35,168 nt of DNA from Sphingomonadaceae bacterium (GCA_947477745.1 CANJUF010000031.1:1-35168); one strand, 5' to 3'; shown: positions 9,965 to 18,624, counted from the stretch's first letter. Numbers and translations are program-made. The notes: generated by a model not told the origin, from the sequence alone.

Positions 9965-10676
9965 GCGAAAGGTAGGCTTCGGTCGGCGCGATCGCCTTGG
10001 GATCGCCAACTTCGAACCACACGCCGGTGTGCGAAATGCCGAACAATCGCTGTTCATCGATGGCGCGCTGCCACAGCACGTTGGTCGAGAACGGACCTTG
10101 AGGCGCATCGCGCAGCAAACGGTGCGAAACAAGCTGCACGCCGCTGTAGATGAAGGGTGCGATCCGGCCCGGTTTGCGGCGTGTGACCCGCCCCCGCGGA
10201 TCGAGGTGAAAGTCGCCCTCACCGCGATAGTTCACGGCGCGCGCATGCGGCACCAGCAGCAGCAGCGCGTCCATCCGTTCTGCATCCCATGCCGCGCTCA
10301 GCTCGGCAAAGACATCGCGCGGGCCATCAAGCCAGATGTTGTCCGAGTTGATACAGAAAAACGGATCGGGCAGCAGCGGCGCTGCCTTGACCATGCCGCC
10401 GCCTGTTTCCAGAAGCAGGTCGCGCTCGTCGGAAATCCCAGCCAATGGTGCGTCGGTGCGCGCCTTGACATGCGCTTCGAGCGCATCGGCAAGATAATGC
10501 ACGTTGACCACGGCGCGGGCGACCCCGGCATCGGCCAGCTTGTCAAGGCAGTGGTCGATCAGCGGCCTCCCGGCAACCCGCACCAGCGGCTTGGGCTGCG
10601 CTGCAGTGAGCGGACGCATGCGCTTGCCGAGGCCTGCCGCGAGCACCATGGCGGTGTCGCTTGCCAGCTTGGTCAT
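9957..10676 (-). CDS. murU: Sugar-1-phosphate nucleotidyltransferase, MurU-like
   Basis: This is a predicted N-acetylmuramate-alpha-1-phosphate uridylyltransferase, which would feed recycled MurNAc-1-P back into UDP-MurNAc. The 239-residue protein starts with the nucleotidyltransferase signature MVLAAGLGKRMRPLT followed by QPKPLVRVAGRPLIDH, and has the metal-binding FFCINSDNIW segment near residue 107. It is small and single-domain, as MurU is, unlike the longer GlmU or GalU. The ATG overlaps the stop of the kinase gene (ATGA), matching the known amgK-murU pair of Pseudomonas putida and Caulobacter, which bypasses de novo UDP-MurNAc synthesis and confers intrinsic fosfomycin tolerance. The family is certain; the exact substrate is inferred from the pairing. 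Confidence 0.85.
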   Translation of the reverse strand: MTKLASDTAMVLAAGLGKRMRPLTAAQPKPLVRVAGRPLIDHCLDKLADAGVARAVVNVHYLADALEAHVKARTDAPLAGISDERDLLLETGGGMVKAAPLLPDPFFCINSDNIWLDGPRDVFAELSAAWDAERMDALLLLVPHARAVNYRGEGDFHLDPRGRVTRRKPGRIAPFIYSGVQLVSHRLLRDAPQGPFSTNVLWQRAIDEQRLFGISHTGVWFEVGDPKAIAPTEAYLSRG

Positions 10677-11653
10677 AGCGTGAAGTTTCCGCCGTTCGCT
10701 TCGCGCAGCTTGCGCGGAATGTTGCGATCAAACCATTGAGCGACAGGCCCGAGCGCGGGGTGCGTGAGGTCACGTTCCAGTGCTTTCCACACGCGCGCGA
10801 TCAGGGGCAGGTAACGCGTCTTGCGGTCGCGCTTCCACAGTCGCACGAAGATGCCGACGATCTTGGCGTTACGCTGCGCACCGAGGCGGGCATAGTCGCC
10901 CAGGAACGTATCGCCGTCGACGCCTGCTTCCTCGCGGTAGTGATCGAACATCACCGCCTCAAGCTCCTGCGAAACGTCGCGGCGGGCGTCCTGCAACAGC
11001 GAAACGAGATCGTAAGCCGGATGGCCGATCAGCGCATCCTGGAAATCGAGCAGCCCCTGGTTCTGCAGGGTGCCGAGCAGCATGATATTTTCCGCGTGAT
11101 AGTCGCGCAGCACGGTCACGCCCGGGCGCTGACGCGGCAACAGTTCGCCGATCACTGATTCCCAAGCTGCGCGGTAGCCTTCGATATCGACGTTGAGCCC
11201 GCGCGCCGGGCAGTACCAGTCGGTAAACAGCGCCGCCTCGCGCAGATACTCGGACAAGGTATAATCGAGGAACGGGCCGGGCGGCAGGCGGTGCAGCCTT
11301 GCGAGCGCGCTGACCGCCGAACGGTAGACCTCGACCTCATCGTCAGGCCATTGATCGAGGTAGTCACGCATCCGCGACTTGCCGAAATCCTCGAGCAAGA
11401 CGAAGCCCTTCTCGGCGTCCTCTGCGTAAATTTCGGGCGCGCGCATGCCGTTGTCGCCAAGCCACCGCGCAGCGCGCAGGAATGGCACAATGTCTTCCTG
11501 CGGCGGGGGAGCGTCCATCAGCATCGCCGAGGATCCGAACCGCTTTACCCTGAAGTAACGCCGGAACGAGGCATCGCCATCGAGCGCTTTCAGCTGGGCG
11601 CCGGCCCAGCCCGCGCTTGCCAGGAATTCATCGACGCCGCTTGGAGGTTTCAT
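10673..11653 (-). CDS. amgK: Anomeric MurNAc/GlcNAc kinase, AmgK-like phosphotransferase
   Basis: This is an aminoglycoside-phosphotransferase-fold kinase predicted to phosphorylate MurNAc at C1 in cell-wall recycling. The 326-residue product shows GDASFRRYFRV near the N-terminus, AMLMDAPPP, VLLEDFG, the catalytic-loop equivalent VLRDYHAENIMLL and the DFG-like LLDFQDALIGHPAYDLVSLL. It would act in the cytosol just before MurU. The ATG at 11653 forms an ATGA overlap with the tsaE stop; another in-frame ATG lies 6 nt upstream at 11659 and cannot be excluded. The stop overlaps the murU start. Without the murU neighbour, only 'phosphotransferase' could be stated. Confidence 0.87.
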   Translation of the reverse strand: MKPPSGVDEFLASAGWAGAQLKALDGDASFRRYFRVKRFGSSAMLMDAPPPQEDIVPFLRAARWLGDNGMRAPEIYAEDAEKGFVLLEDFGKSRMRDYLDQWPDDEVEVYRSAVSALARLHRLPPGPFLDYTLSEYLREAALFTDWYCPARGLNVDIEGYRAAWESVIGELLPRQRPGVTVLRDYHAENIMLLGTLQNQGLLDFQDALIGHPAYDLVSLLQDARRDVSQELEAVMFDHYREEAGVDGDTFLGDYARLGAQRNAKIVGIFVRLWKRDRKTRYLPLIARVWKALERDLTHPALGPVAQWFDRNIPRKLREANGGNFTL

Positions 11654-12108
11654 CGCCATGGCTCACGGCCATGCCAATCCTTGCCGCCCGCGACAATGGC
11701 CTGTCTGCCTTCTTCCGCAATTTCCAGTGCAATCGACAGACAGGCCGGTTCGTGCGCGAAGCCCCCGGCATGCTCGGGCCACTCGGCAATGAGCGCCGCG
11801 CCCTGCCTGTAATCGTCAAGCCCGATCTCCTCCGCCTCGCGCGGATCAGCAAGCCGGTAGAAATCGGCGTGGACCAGCGGCAGGCGCACGGCGGGCGGAT
11901 CGTAGACCTCGACGATCGAAAAGCTGGGCGACGGTACCTCGCCGCCATGGCCCAATGCGGCGATGATCGCCCGCGCCAGCGTGGTCTTGCCCGCACCCAG
12001 CCCGCCGCTCAGCGCGATGACATCGCCGACGCGTAACTGGCGGGCTACCGCGCTGCCGAAGTCGGCCACGGCGGCAAGATCGGGAAGCGGAATTGCGGTC
12101 GGACTCAT
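11650..12108 (-). CDS. tsaE: tRNA t6A37 threonylcarbamoyladenosine biosynthesis ATPase TsaE
   Basis: TsaE is the P-loop ATPase that works with TsaB and TsaD to install t6A at position 37 of ANN-decoding tRNAs. The 152-residue protein has Walker A GGLGAGKTTL (35-44), the family block SPSFSIVEVY (60-69), the HADFYRL segment (80-86) and an AEWPEHAG segment. These match TsaE throughout. The ATG at 12108 lies 4 nt after the stop of the upstream kinase gene; an in-frame ATG at 12147 would overlap the kinase and is not needed. The C-terminus overlaps amgK. The protein should be essential, so this junction is likely under strong selection. Confidence 0.95.
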   Translation of the reverse strand: MSPTAIPLPDLAAVADFGSAVARQLRVGDVIALSGGLGAGKTTLARAIIAALGHGGEVPSPSFSIVEVYDPPAVRLPLVHADFYRLADPREAEEIGLDDYRQGAALIAEWPEHAGGFAHEPACLSIALEIAEEGRQAIVAGGKDWHGREPWR

Positions 12109-12112
12109 GGTT

Positions 12113-14458
12113 TCAGGGCAGATCGACGATGGCGGCTGTCCCCGCACCCGGCTCCGAGATCACGTCGAGCGCGCCGCCGTGCGATTCGATGATGCGCCGC
12201 GCCAGCGGCAGGCCGATGCCTTGCCTGCGCAGCCCCGCATCGCCGGTATCGAGCCCTTCGAGCGCCCGTGCCAGCGTCGCCGGATCCATGCCGCGCCCGT
12301 TGTCGGAGACGACGATACGGGTCCATTCCCTGTCCTTGTGCTGTTCGCGCGAAAGCATGAGCAGGATCCGCCCGCCTTCGGGCGTTGCGGCGATGGCGTT
12401 GTCGAGCAGATGCCCGAGCACACGCGACAAGCGCCGTTTGTCGCCTCGAATCGAACCCGCCTCTCCGTCCTGCTGGAATTCGAGCGTCAACCGGGCCTGG
12501 GCGATGCGCGCGGCGCGCTCGTCGGCAAGCTTGCGCACGAAAGGTTCGAGCGCGATGTCCTCGCTGGCCAGCGGCAGCAGCCCCGCCTCGCTTTGCGAAA
12601 GATCGAGCAGGCTCTCGATCTGTTCGGTGAGCCGCTCAACGGAGGTAAGGATCGCGCCGACATATTCGCTGCCGGCATCGCTCAGCTCGCCGCCGATGCC
12701 CTGCTGGAGCAGTTCGGCAAAGCCGCCGATCGAGGTCAGCGGCGTCCGCAGTTCGGTGCTCATGTTGGCGAGGAACCGGGTCTTGACCGCGTCCGCCTCG
12801 ACCAACGCCTCGTTGCGCTCGCGCAAGGCTTCCTCGGCGTTCTGGCTGTCGGTAATGTCGAGCACGATCAGCAGGCCGTTGCCGTCGGGCAAAGGCACGC
12901 CGGCAAATTCGAGCGTACGCCCATCGGTGAGCGAAACCCGGCCGCCGCGCTGCTTGCGGTCAAGCGTAGCGGCCCGCACGGTGTCACCAACGGCCTTGGC
13001 CTGCTCGGGCATTACCATGCGCGGCGCGATCGTATCGAGCAGTTCCTCGATATGCGGATGGCTGTCGAGCTGTTCGTCCTCCAGACCCCAGTCAGAAGCG
13101 AAGCGGCGGTTCCACAGCTGCAGGCGGCCATCGGGCGCGAATACGGCCACCGATTCGAACAGGCTGTCGAAGGTCGCGGTGCGGGTGCGGAGCAGGGTGT
13201 CGCGCACGGCGGAGAGGCGCAGTTGCTCGGTGCGGTCCTCGGCGATCAGCAGCAGCCCCCCATCGGGCACCGGATGGGCGATGATCCGCAGATGCGTGCC
13301 ATCGGAAAGCGTCCAGCTCTCCTCGATGCTTTTGCTCGAGGCGAACCAGTCCGCACGTTCGCGCCGCCAGGCGGGGAAATCGCGCACTTCGGGCGTGCGC
13401 GCCGCCTCGTGCGCCTTGTCGAGAAACCGCTCGAACAGCGGCTGGCCGGAGAGATCGGCGGGATCCATGGCGAACAGCCGCTGGAACGGCTGGTTGGCGA
13501 ACGTCATCGTGCGCCGCGCGTCAAACTGCGCGACACCGGCAGACAACTGGTCGATCATCGAGCGCTGCGCTTCACGGAAGGCGCGGAACGAGCGGCCCAG
13601 TTCCTCGAAGTCCTCGATATCGACCGCGTAGCCGGCAATGCCCTCTTCGCCGAGCGGCAGGTCGCTGACCCGGAAGGTGCGCCTCTGCCCGTCGATGGTA
13701 ATCGCAGCCATGCGCTCGGATGGCTTGCCCGCAGTCGCGGCGGCAAGCGCGATGTCGCGCGCACTGCGGCCGTCGACCGGCTCGACCAGCTCGGTGCCTG
13801 CTGCCGCCACCGCATCGGCGCTCTCGCCGCCAACCGCGCGCACGTAAGCCGCATTGACCAGCCTGAGATCGCCTGTGGCCGTGCGGAACCACATCGGCAT
13901 CGGCGCGGCCTCTATCAGCGCGACCAGGGCCTCGAAATCGCGGCGCGCCTCGTCGGTCTGCCGCCGAAGTGTGACCAGTTCGCTCTCGCTGTCGCTGAAA
14001 TCGAACACCCAGACGAGCGCGGCGCCGCCGGGTGAGACCTGCGGATCGGCAAGATGACCGCGCAGCGCCAGGCTGCGGCTCGATCCGCGCGGGGTGGCGA
14101 CCATGCTGAACGGTGCGGCGGTCTTCTGCGCGCGCAGCGCGGCAGTCGAAAGTTCGGCAAGCGCGTCGGCGGTCAGGCCCTTGTCGCCCCCGTCCAGTTC
14201 GCTGAGATAGCCGGGCACCGAATCGAGCCCCAGCCAGTGCGCCAACCGGGGCGATGCCTCGATCCGGCCATCGGCGCGGACCAGCAGCGGGAGCGCGGGC
14301 GATTCGTCGATCATCCGCGCCAGACGGCGCGCGCCGCGCTGCACCGTTTCGGCGCGGCGATGACGGCTGCGGGCAGCAACGATGGCAATGGCAGCCGCGA
14401 GGGTCCAGGCTGCCAGCAGGGCGGAGATTACAGCGAGGGCGGCAGGTTCGAGAAGCAT
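12113..14458 (-). CDS. divL: PAS-containing DivL-like sensor kinase with Thr replacing the phospho-acceptor His
   Basis: The protein has 781 residues: an N-terminal membrane helix at about 7-30, a series of PAS-like domains (roughly 45-155, 175-290, 300-410, 425-540), then a dimerisation and ATPase core. The core has N-box HLLDNAIAATP (Asn687), G1 VSDNGRGMD (Asp719), and G2 GIGLPLARRIIESHGG. The H-box reads LANMSTELRTPLT: the invariant His is Thr568. Caulobacter DivL (about 770 residues, multiple PAS, membrane-anchored) has Tyr at this site, and I recall divL orthologues lying beside tsaE, so I call this DivL-like. DivL acts as a non-canonical regulator of CckA in the CtrA cell-cycle pathway. 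The gene precedes tsaE by 4 nt. If orthology is wrong, it is still a degenerate histidine kinase. Confidence 0.82.
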   Translation of the reverse strand: MLLEPAALAVISALLAAWTLAAAIAIVAARSRHRRAETVQRGARRLARMIDESPALPLLVRADGRIEASPRLAHWLGLDSVPGYLSELDGGDKGLTADALAELSTAALRAQKTAAPFSMVATPRGSSRSLALRGHLADPQVSPGGAALVWVFDFSDSESELVTLRRQTDEARRDFEALVALIEAAPMPMWFRTATGDLRLVNAAYVRAVGGESADAVAAAGTELVEPVDGRSARDIALAAATAGKPSERMAAITIDGQRRTFRVSDLPLGEEGIAGYAVDIEDFEELGRSFRAFREAQRSMIDQLSAGVAQFDARRTMTFANQPFQRLFAMDPADLSGQPLFERFLDKAHEAARTPEVRDFPAWRRERADWFASSKSIEESWTLSDGTHLRIIAHPVPDGGLLLIAEDRTEQLRLSAVRDTLLRTRTATFDSLFESVAVFAPDGRLQLWNRRFASDWGLEDEQLDSHPHIEELLDTIAPRMVMPEQAKAVGDTVRAATLDRKQRGGRVSLTDGRTLEFAGVPLPDGNGLLIVLDITDSQNAEEALRERNEALVEADAVKTRFLANMSTELRTPLTSIGGFAELLQQGIGGELSDAGSEYVGAILTSVERLTEQIESLLDLSQSEAGLLPLASEDIALEPFVRKLADERAARIAQARLTLEFQQDGEAGSIRGDKRRLSRVLGHLLDNAIAATPEGGRILLMLSREQHKDREWTRIVVSDNGRGMDPATLARALEGLDTGDAGLRRQGIGLPLARRIIESHGGALDVISEPGAGTAAIVDLP

Positions 14459-14528
14459 TGCCCGAGGCTATGCGAGAGGCGTCCGGCGATTACAACTCGC
14501 TATCAGGCACGATGCGCCATTCCGCGCC

Positions 14529-15950
<1,422 letters not shown>

Positions 15951-16010
15951 GGGAAATACTCCGGGTGAGGATTTGCAGGACGAGCGGCGACAGGGCCGCA
16001 ACTAGCCCGC

Positions 16011-16039
16011 GCCATACCGCCACACCGGTATCGAATCAA
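16011..16039 (-). promoter_or_regulatory. Candidate sigma-70-type promoter of ahcY
   Basis: Reading the minus strand, TTGATT (16039-16034) and TATGGC (16016-16011) are separated by 17 bp, 60-90 nt before the ahcY TTG. The -35 element abuts the palindrome at 16040-16059, so a bound repressor would block polymerase. The match is partial and this is inference from the sequence only. Confidence 0.35.
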
Positions 16040-16059
16040 ATATAAAGATTTCTTTATAT
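16040..16059. promoter_or_regulatory. Perfect AT-rich palindrome between ahcY and the peroxiredoxin gene, putative operator
   Basis: ATATAAAGA and TCTTTATAT form a perfect 9-bp inverted repeat around a 2-bp centre, in an otherwise GC-rich region. Its size and symmetry suit a winged-helix dimer of the ArsR class. ArsR-family SahR repressors control ahcY and methionine-cycle genes in many proteobacteria, so a SahR-type site is the leading explanation. No regulator gene is present in the window to confirm it. The site also lies upstream of the divergent peroxiredoxin gene. Confidence 0.6.
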
Positions 16060-16083
16060 GCCCTAGGGACTAGCCGTTCCCCG

Positions 16084-16111
16084 TTGCCCGCTGCGACCAG
16101 ACCACTATATC
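16084..16111 (+). promoter_or_regulatory. Candidate promoter of the peroxiredoxin gene
   Basis: TTGCCC (16084-16089) and TATATC (16106-16111) are separated by 16 bp and lie 38 nt before the peroxiredoxin ATG. The -10 is among the few AT-rich hexamers between the divergent genes. This is a weak-to-moderate consensus match. Confidence 0.35.
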
Positions 16112-16149
16112 GGCCCCGTTGCGACCCATTTGCAGGAAAGGATGCACGA

Positions 16150-16629
16150 ATGACCATTTCCGTCGGAGACAAGATTCCGGACGTCAAAGTGATGAAGGCG
16201 GGCGAGAGCGGCCCTGAGGCCGTCCAGACCGGCGAATATTTCGCCGGCAAGAAGGTTGCGCTGTTCTCGGTGCCGGGCGCGTTCACGCCCACCTGTTCGG
16301 CCAAGCACCTGCCCAGCTACGTGCAGAAAGCCGGCGACCTCAAAGCCAAGGGCATCGACGAGATCGCCTGCACCGCGGTTAACGACGCCTTCGTCATGGG
16401 CGCATGGGGCCGCGCCGACGGCAGCAGCGACGTGACCATGCTCGGCGATGGCAACGGCGAACTCGCCAAGGCGCTGGGCCTGACCATGGACGGTTCGGGC
16501 TTCGGGCTGGGTCAGCGCGGCTCGCGCTGGTCGATGGTGGTCAATGATGGCACGGTCGAGCAGCTCAATGTCGAGGAAGCGGGCGACTACAAGGTCAGCT
16601 CTGCCGAACACATGCTCGGCCAGCTCTAA
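16150..16629 (+). CDS. Peroxiredoxin, Prx5/PrxII type
   Basis: This is a cytosolic thiol peroxidase that reduces hydrogen and alkyl peroxides, using thioredoxin or glutaredoxin/glutathione. The 159-residue product carries the peroxidatic motif PGAFTPTCS with Cys49, and a second Cys at 74 (EIACTAVND). These positions correspond closely to Cys51 and Cys76 of plant PrxII, so an atypical 2-Cys mechanism is possible. FVMGAWGRADG and LGQRGSRWSMVVNDG are also family-like. The ATG at 16150 follows an AGGAAAGG ribosome-binding site; the in-frame extension to 16084 is not supported. It is followed by a terminator-like hairpin, so it is probably monocistronic. Confidence 0.94.
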   Translation: MTISVGDKIPDVKVMKAGESGPEAVQTGEYFAGKKVALFSVPGAFTPTCSAKHLPSYVQKAGDLKAKGIDEIACTAVNDAFVMGAWGRADGSSDVTMLGDGNGELAKALGLTMDGSGFGLGQRGSRWSMVVNDGTVEQLNVEEAGDYKVSSAEHMLGQL

Positions 16630-16650
16630 GCTTCAATTTGGCTTGCGAAG

Positions 16651-16690
16651 CGGCTCTCCCGTAACCTAACGAGGGAGCCGTTCGCGTTTT
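16651..16690 (+). terminator. Terminator-like hairpin after the peroxiredoxin gene
   Basis: CGGCTC(T)CC at 16651-16659 can pair with GGGAGCCG at 16673-16680, leaving one bulged T and a loop of about 13 nt. This is followed shortly by GTTTT at 16686-16690. It starts 21 nt after the stop codon. The T-tract is short, so this is a moderate call. Confidence 0.45.
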
Positions 16691-16703
16691 GGGAGATAGC
16701 AGC

Positions 16704-17384
16704 ATGGCGCAGTCAGTGATCGTAACCGGCGGCTTCGGCGCACTGGGACAAGTGGTGGCCAAGGCCTTCGCCGATCGCGGCGACAAGGTGGCGCGCGTCG
16801 ATTTCGCGCCTGCCGCACCGTCCCCCCTGCCCGGCGCGCTCGACATCGGCGGGGTCGACCTGACCGATCAGGCCGCCACCAAGGCGGTGCTCGAACAGGT
16901 TGTCGCCGCGCATGGCGGGATCGACGTGCTGATCAACATCGCCGGCGGCTTCACCTGGGAAACCATGGAGGACGGCAGCCTCGATAGCTGGGCCAGGATG
17001 CAGGCGATGAACGTGATGACCGCCGCGACCATCACCAAGCTGGCGCTGCCCGAGCTCAAGAAGAGCTCGCAGGGCCGCATCATCAACATGGGTGCAGGCG
17101 GCGCTGTTAAGGCCGACATGGGCATGGGCGCCTATGCCGCGTCCAAGGCCGGCGTCCACAAGCTGACTGAGGCGCTGGCAGTCGAACTGATGGGCTCGAG
17201 CGTAACCGTTAACGCGGTGCTCCCCAGCATTATCGACACGCCGACCAACCGCAAGGACATGCCCGATGCCGATCCCAAGGGATGGGTGACGCCTCAAGGC
17301 ATTGCCGAGGTGATGCTGTTCCTTGCCTCGCCCGCATCGGGCGCGGTGACCGGCGCGCTGATCCCGGCTGTCCGCAACACCTGA
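16704..17384 (+). CDS. SDR-family oxidoreductase, dihydropteridine-reductase-like, lacking catalytic Ser
   Basis: This is a single-domain Rossmann short-chain dehydrogenase/reductase of 226 residues. It has the nucleotide site TGGFGALG (8-15), an NIAG segment (78-81), Asn104, and YAASK with Tyr144 and Lys148. Where most SDRs place the catalytic Ser (12-13 residues before Tyr) the sequence is NMGAGGA, so the Ser is missing. The C-terminal part, LPSIIDTPTNRKDMPDADP, resembles quinonoid dihydropteridine reductase, an SDR branch that also lacks this Ser. The substrate is unknown; pterin recycling is one hypothesis, and folE lies about 0.6 kb beyond the end of this gene. The ATG at 16704 follows GGGAG; an upstream in-frame TTG is less likely. 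A hairpin follows the stop. Confidence 0.85.
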   Translation: MAQSVIVTGGFGALGQVVAKAFADRGDKVARVDFAPAAPSPLPGALDIGGVDLTDQAATKAVLEQVVAAHGGIDVLINIAGGFTWETMEDGSLDSWARMQAMNVMTAATITKLALPELKKSSQGRIINMGAGGAVKADMGMGAYAASKAGVHKLTEALAVELMGSSVTVNAVLPSIIDTPTNRKDMPDADPKGWVTPQGIAEVMLFLASPASGAVTGALIPAVRNT

Positions 17385-17390
17385 AGCGAA

Positions 17391-17417
17391 AAGGGCGCCC
17401 CACAACGGAGCGCCCTT
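17391..17417. terminator. Hairpin between convergent SDR and DUF2383 genes
   Basis: AAGGGCGC (17391-17398) and GCGCCCTT (17410-17417) form a perfect 8-bp stem with an 11-nt loop, between two convergent genes. A run of A precedes it on the plus strand, which reads as a T-run after the hairpin on the minus strand. It could therefore terminate both directions, better for the minus-strand DUF2383 transcript. Confidence 0.55.
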
Positions 17418-17449
17418 CCAGCGGGTCATTTGGCCCGGCTATCGCCCGA

Positions 17450-17893
17450 TCAGGTATTGGCGTGCTTCATCGCGCTCGCGCGGTCGTGGCCCTTGCGGAT
17501 CGATTCGTAGCACTGCTGCAGCAGCCCGCGGGTTTCGGGCATCAGTTCGTCGTCCTTCATCGCCGTATCGAACTTGGCCTTGATGTAGTCCTCGCCGCGC
17601 TCGACCTCGCTGATGATCGCCTGATCGTCCCTGCCGGTGATCGCTTCCTTGAGATTGAGGAAGCCGCGGTGGACCGCGCCAGCGGTCGAGCTATCGGTTT
17701 CCGGATCACCGCCAAGCTCGCGCACCCGGTCCTGCATTTCGGACGCAACGCGGCTGCGTTCGCTCGCCATTTCCGTGAAGAACTGCGTGTGCGTGCCGCT
17801 GCTGTCCTCGCTGGCGTCGCGGAAGCCCTTTACGCTGTCCAGGGTGGTCGCAATCAGGGTATTGAGAACGCCGATGTCGTGCGAATTGCTCAT
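17450..17893 (-). CDS. PA2169 family four-helix-bundle protein (DUF2383)
   Basis: The product has 147 residues, almost entirely helical and charged. It begins MSNSHDIGVLNTLIATTLDSVKGF and contains FFTEMASERSRVASEMQDRV and the later block GFLNLKEAITGRDDQAIISEVERGED. This pattern matches the ferritin-like DUF2383/PA2169 family, for which no enzymatic activity is established to my knowledge. The ATG at 17893 follows AGGAGC; the longer ORF to 17941 is unsupported. An EcfG-type promoter sequence lies just upstream, consistent with a general-stress gene. No signal peptide or Cys cluster is seen; a single Cys occurs near the C-terminus. Confidence 0.85.
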   Translation of the reverse strand: MSNSHDIGVLNTLIATTLDSVKGFRDASEDSSGTHTQFFTEMASERSRVASEMQDRVRELGGDPETDSSTAGAVHRGFLNLKEAITGRDDQAIISEVERGEDYIKAKFDTAMKDDELMPETRGLLQQCYESIRKGHDRASAMKHANT

Positions 17894-17931
17894 GCTAAGC
17901 TCCTGCGGTTGAGAATTGAACCGCAAGGAGC

Positions 17932-17956
17932 AACCGGTCACGTCAACGCATGTTCC
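17932..17956 (-). promoter_or_regulatory. EcfG (general stress sigma factor)-like promoter
   Basis: On the minus strand GGAAC (17956-17952) and GGTT (17935-17932) are separated by 16 bp, close to the alphaproteobacterial EcfG consensus GGAAC-N16/17-CGTT. The -10-like element lies 38 nt before the DUF2383 ATG, a suitable distance. A second GGAAC overlaps just upstream (17962-17958) but has the wrong spacing. The match is visible; EcfG dependence is inference. Confidence 0.55.
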
Positions 17957-18012
17957 GGTTCCGCAAAGATATTAGCGACCAAGCGCCGTCAGCCAGCGCC
18001 CGGAAGATCGCT

Positions 18013-18624
18013 TCAATAGCCCATCAGCTTGAGCACTTCTTCGCGGCTGCGCGAATCCTCAAGGAACACGCCCATCATCCGGCTGGTGGTCATGCCGACG
18101 CCCGGGGTGCGGACCCCGCGCGCGGTCATGCACGAATGGTTTGCCTCGATCACCACGGCGACGCCGCGCGGGCGCAGATGGTCCCAAATGCAGTTGGCGA
18201 CTTCGGCGGTGAGCCGTTCCTGGACCTGAAGCCGCCGCGCGAAGCCATGCAGAACGCGGGCCAGCTTGGATATGCCCACGACATGGTTCTGCGGCAGATA
18301 GGCAATCGCCGCCTTGCCGATGATCGGCGCCATGTGATGCTCGCAGTGCGACTGGAACGGGATGTCCTTGAGCAGCACGACCTCGTCATAACCGCCCACT
18401 TCCTCGAACACGCGCGAGAGGTGCACGGCGGGATCGTCGGCATAGCCCGAGCAGTATTCGCGCCAGGCGCGGCCTACCCGCGAAGGCGTATCGCGAAGGC
18501 CCTCGCGATCGGGATCGTCTCCAGCCCAGCGCAGCAGCGTGCGGATAGCGTCCTGCACATGTTCGGGCACGATGACCTTGCCGTTCGCGTCCTCGATAAT
18601 ATCGCCGTTGTCCGGGCTTGCCAT
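18013..18624 (-). CDS. folE: GTP cyclohydrolase I FolE
   Basis: FolE converts GTP to 7,8-dihydroneopterin triphosphate, the first step of folate and pterin (and often queuosine) biosynthesis. The 203-residue product has the zinc site residues Cys94 and His97 in QSHCEHHMAPIIG and Cys165 in NHSCMTARGV. It also has the substrate-site blocks GISKLARVLHGFARRLQVQERLT and GVRTPGVGMTTSRMMGVF. Length and motifs are standard for the type IA enzyme. The ATG at 18624 follows GAGGAA. It starts 25 nt after the end of the phospholipase-D-like gene on the same strand, so the two may share a transcript. Confidence 0.97.
   Translation of the reverse strand: MASPDNGDIIEDANGKVIVPEHVQDAIRTLLRWAGDDPDREGLRDTPSRVGRAWREYCSGYADDPAVHLSRVFEEVGGYDEVVLLKDIPFQSHCEHHMAPIIGKAAIAYLPQNHVVGISKLARVLHGFARRLQVQERLTAEVANCIWDHLRPRGVAVVIEANHSCMTARGVRTPGVGMTTSRMMGVFLEDSRSREEVLKLMGY

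Noticed and set aside
8891..10153. 420-codon plus-strand ORF opposite addB and murU
   Set aside because: It crosses two real genes on the other strand and has typical shadow composition.
11963..14035. 690-codon plus-strand ORF opposite tsaE and the DivL-like kinase
   Set aside because: It is the mirror of the kinase frame, with no domain and no ribosome-binding site.
15951..16149. SAM or SAH riboswitch upstream of ahcY
   Set aside because: I could not find a convincing conserved aptamer core; the palindrome explains the region better as a DNA operator. A covariance-model search would settle it.
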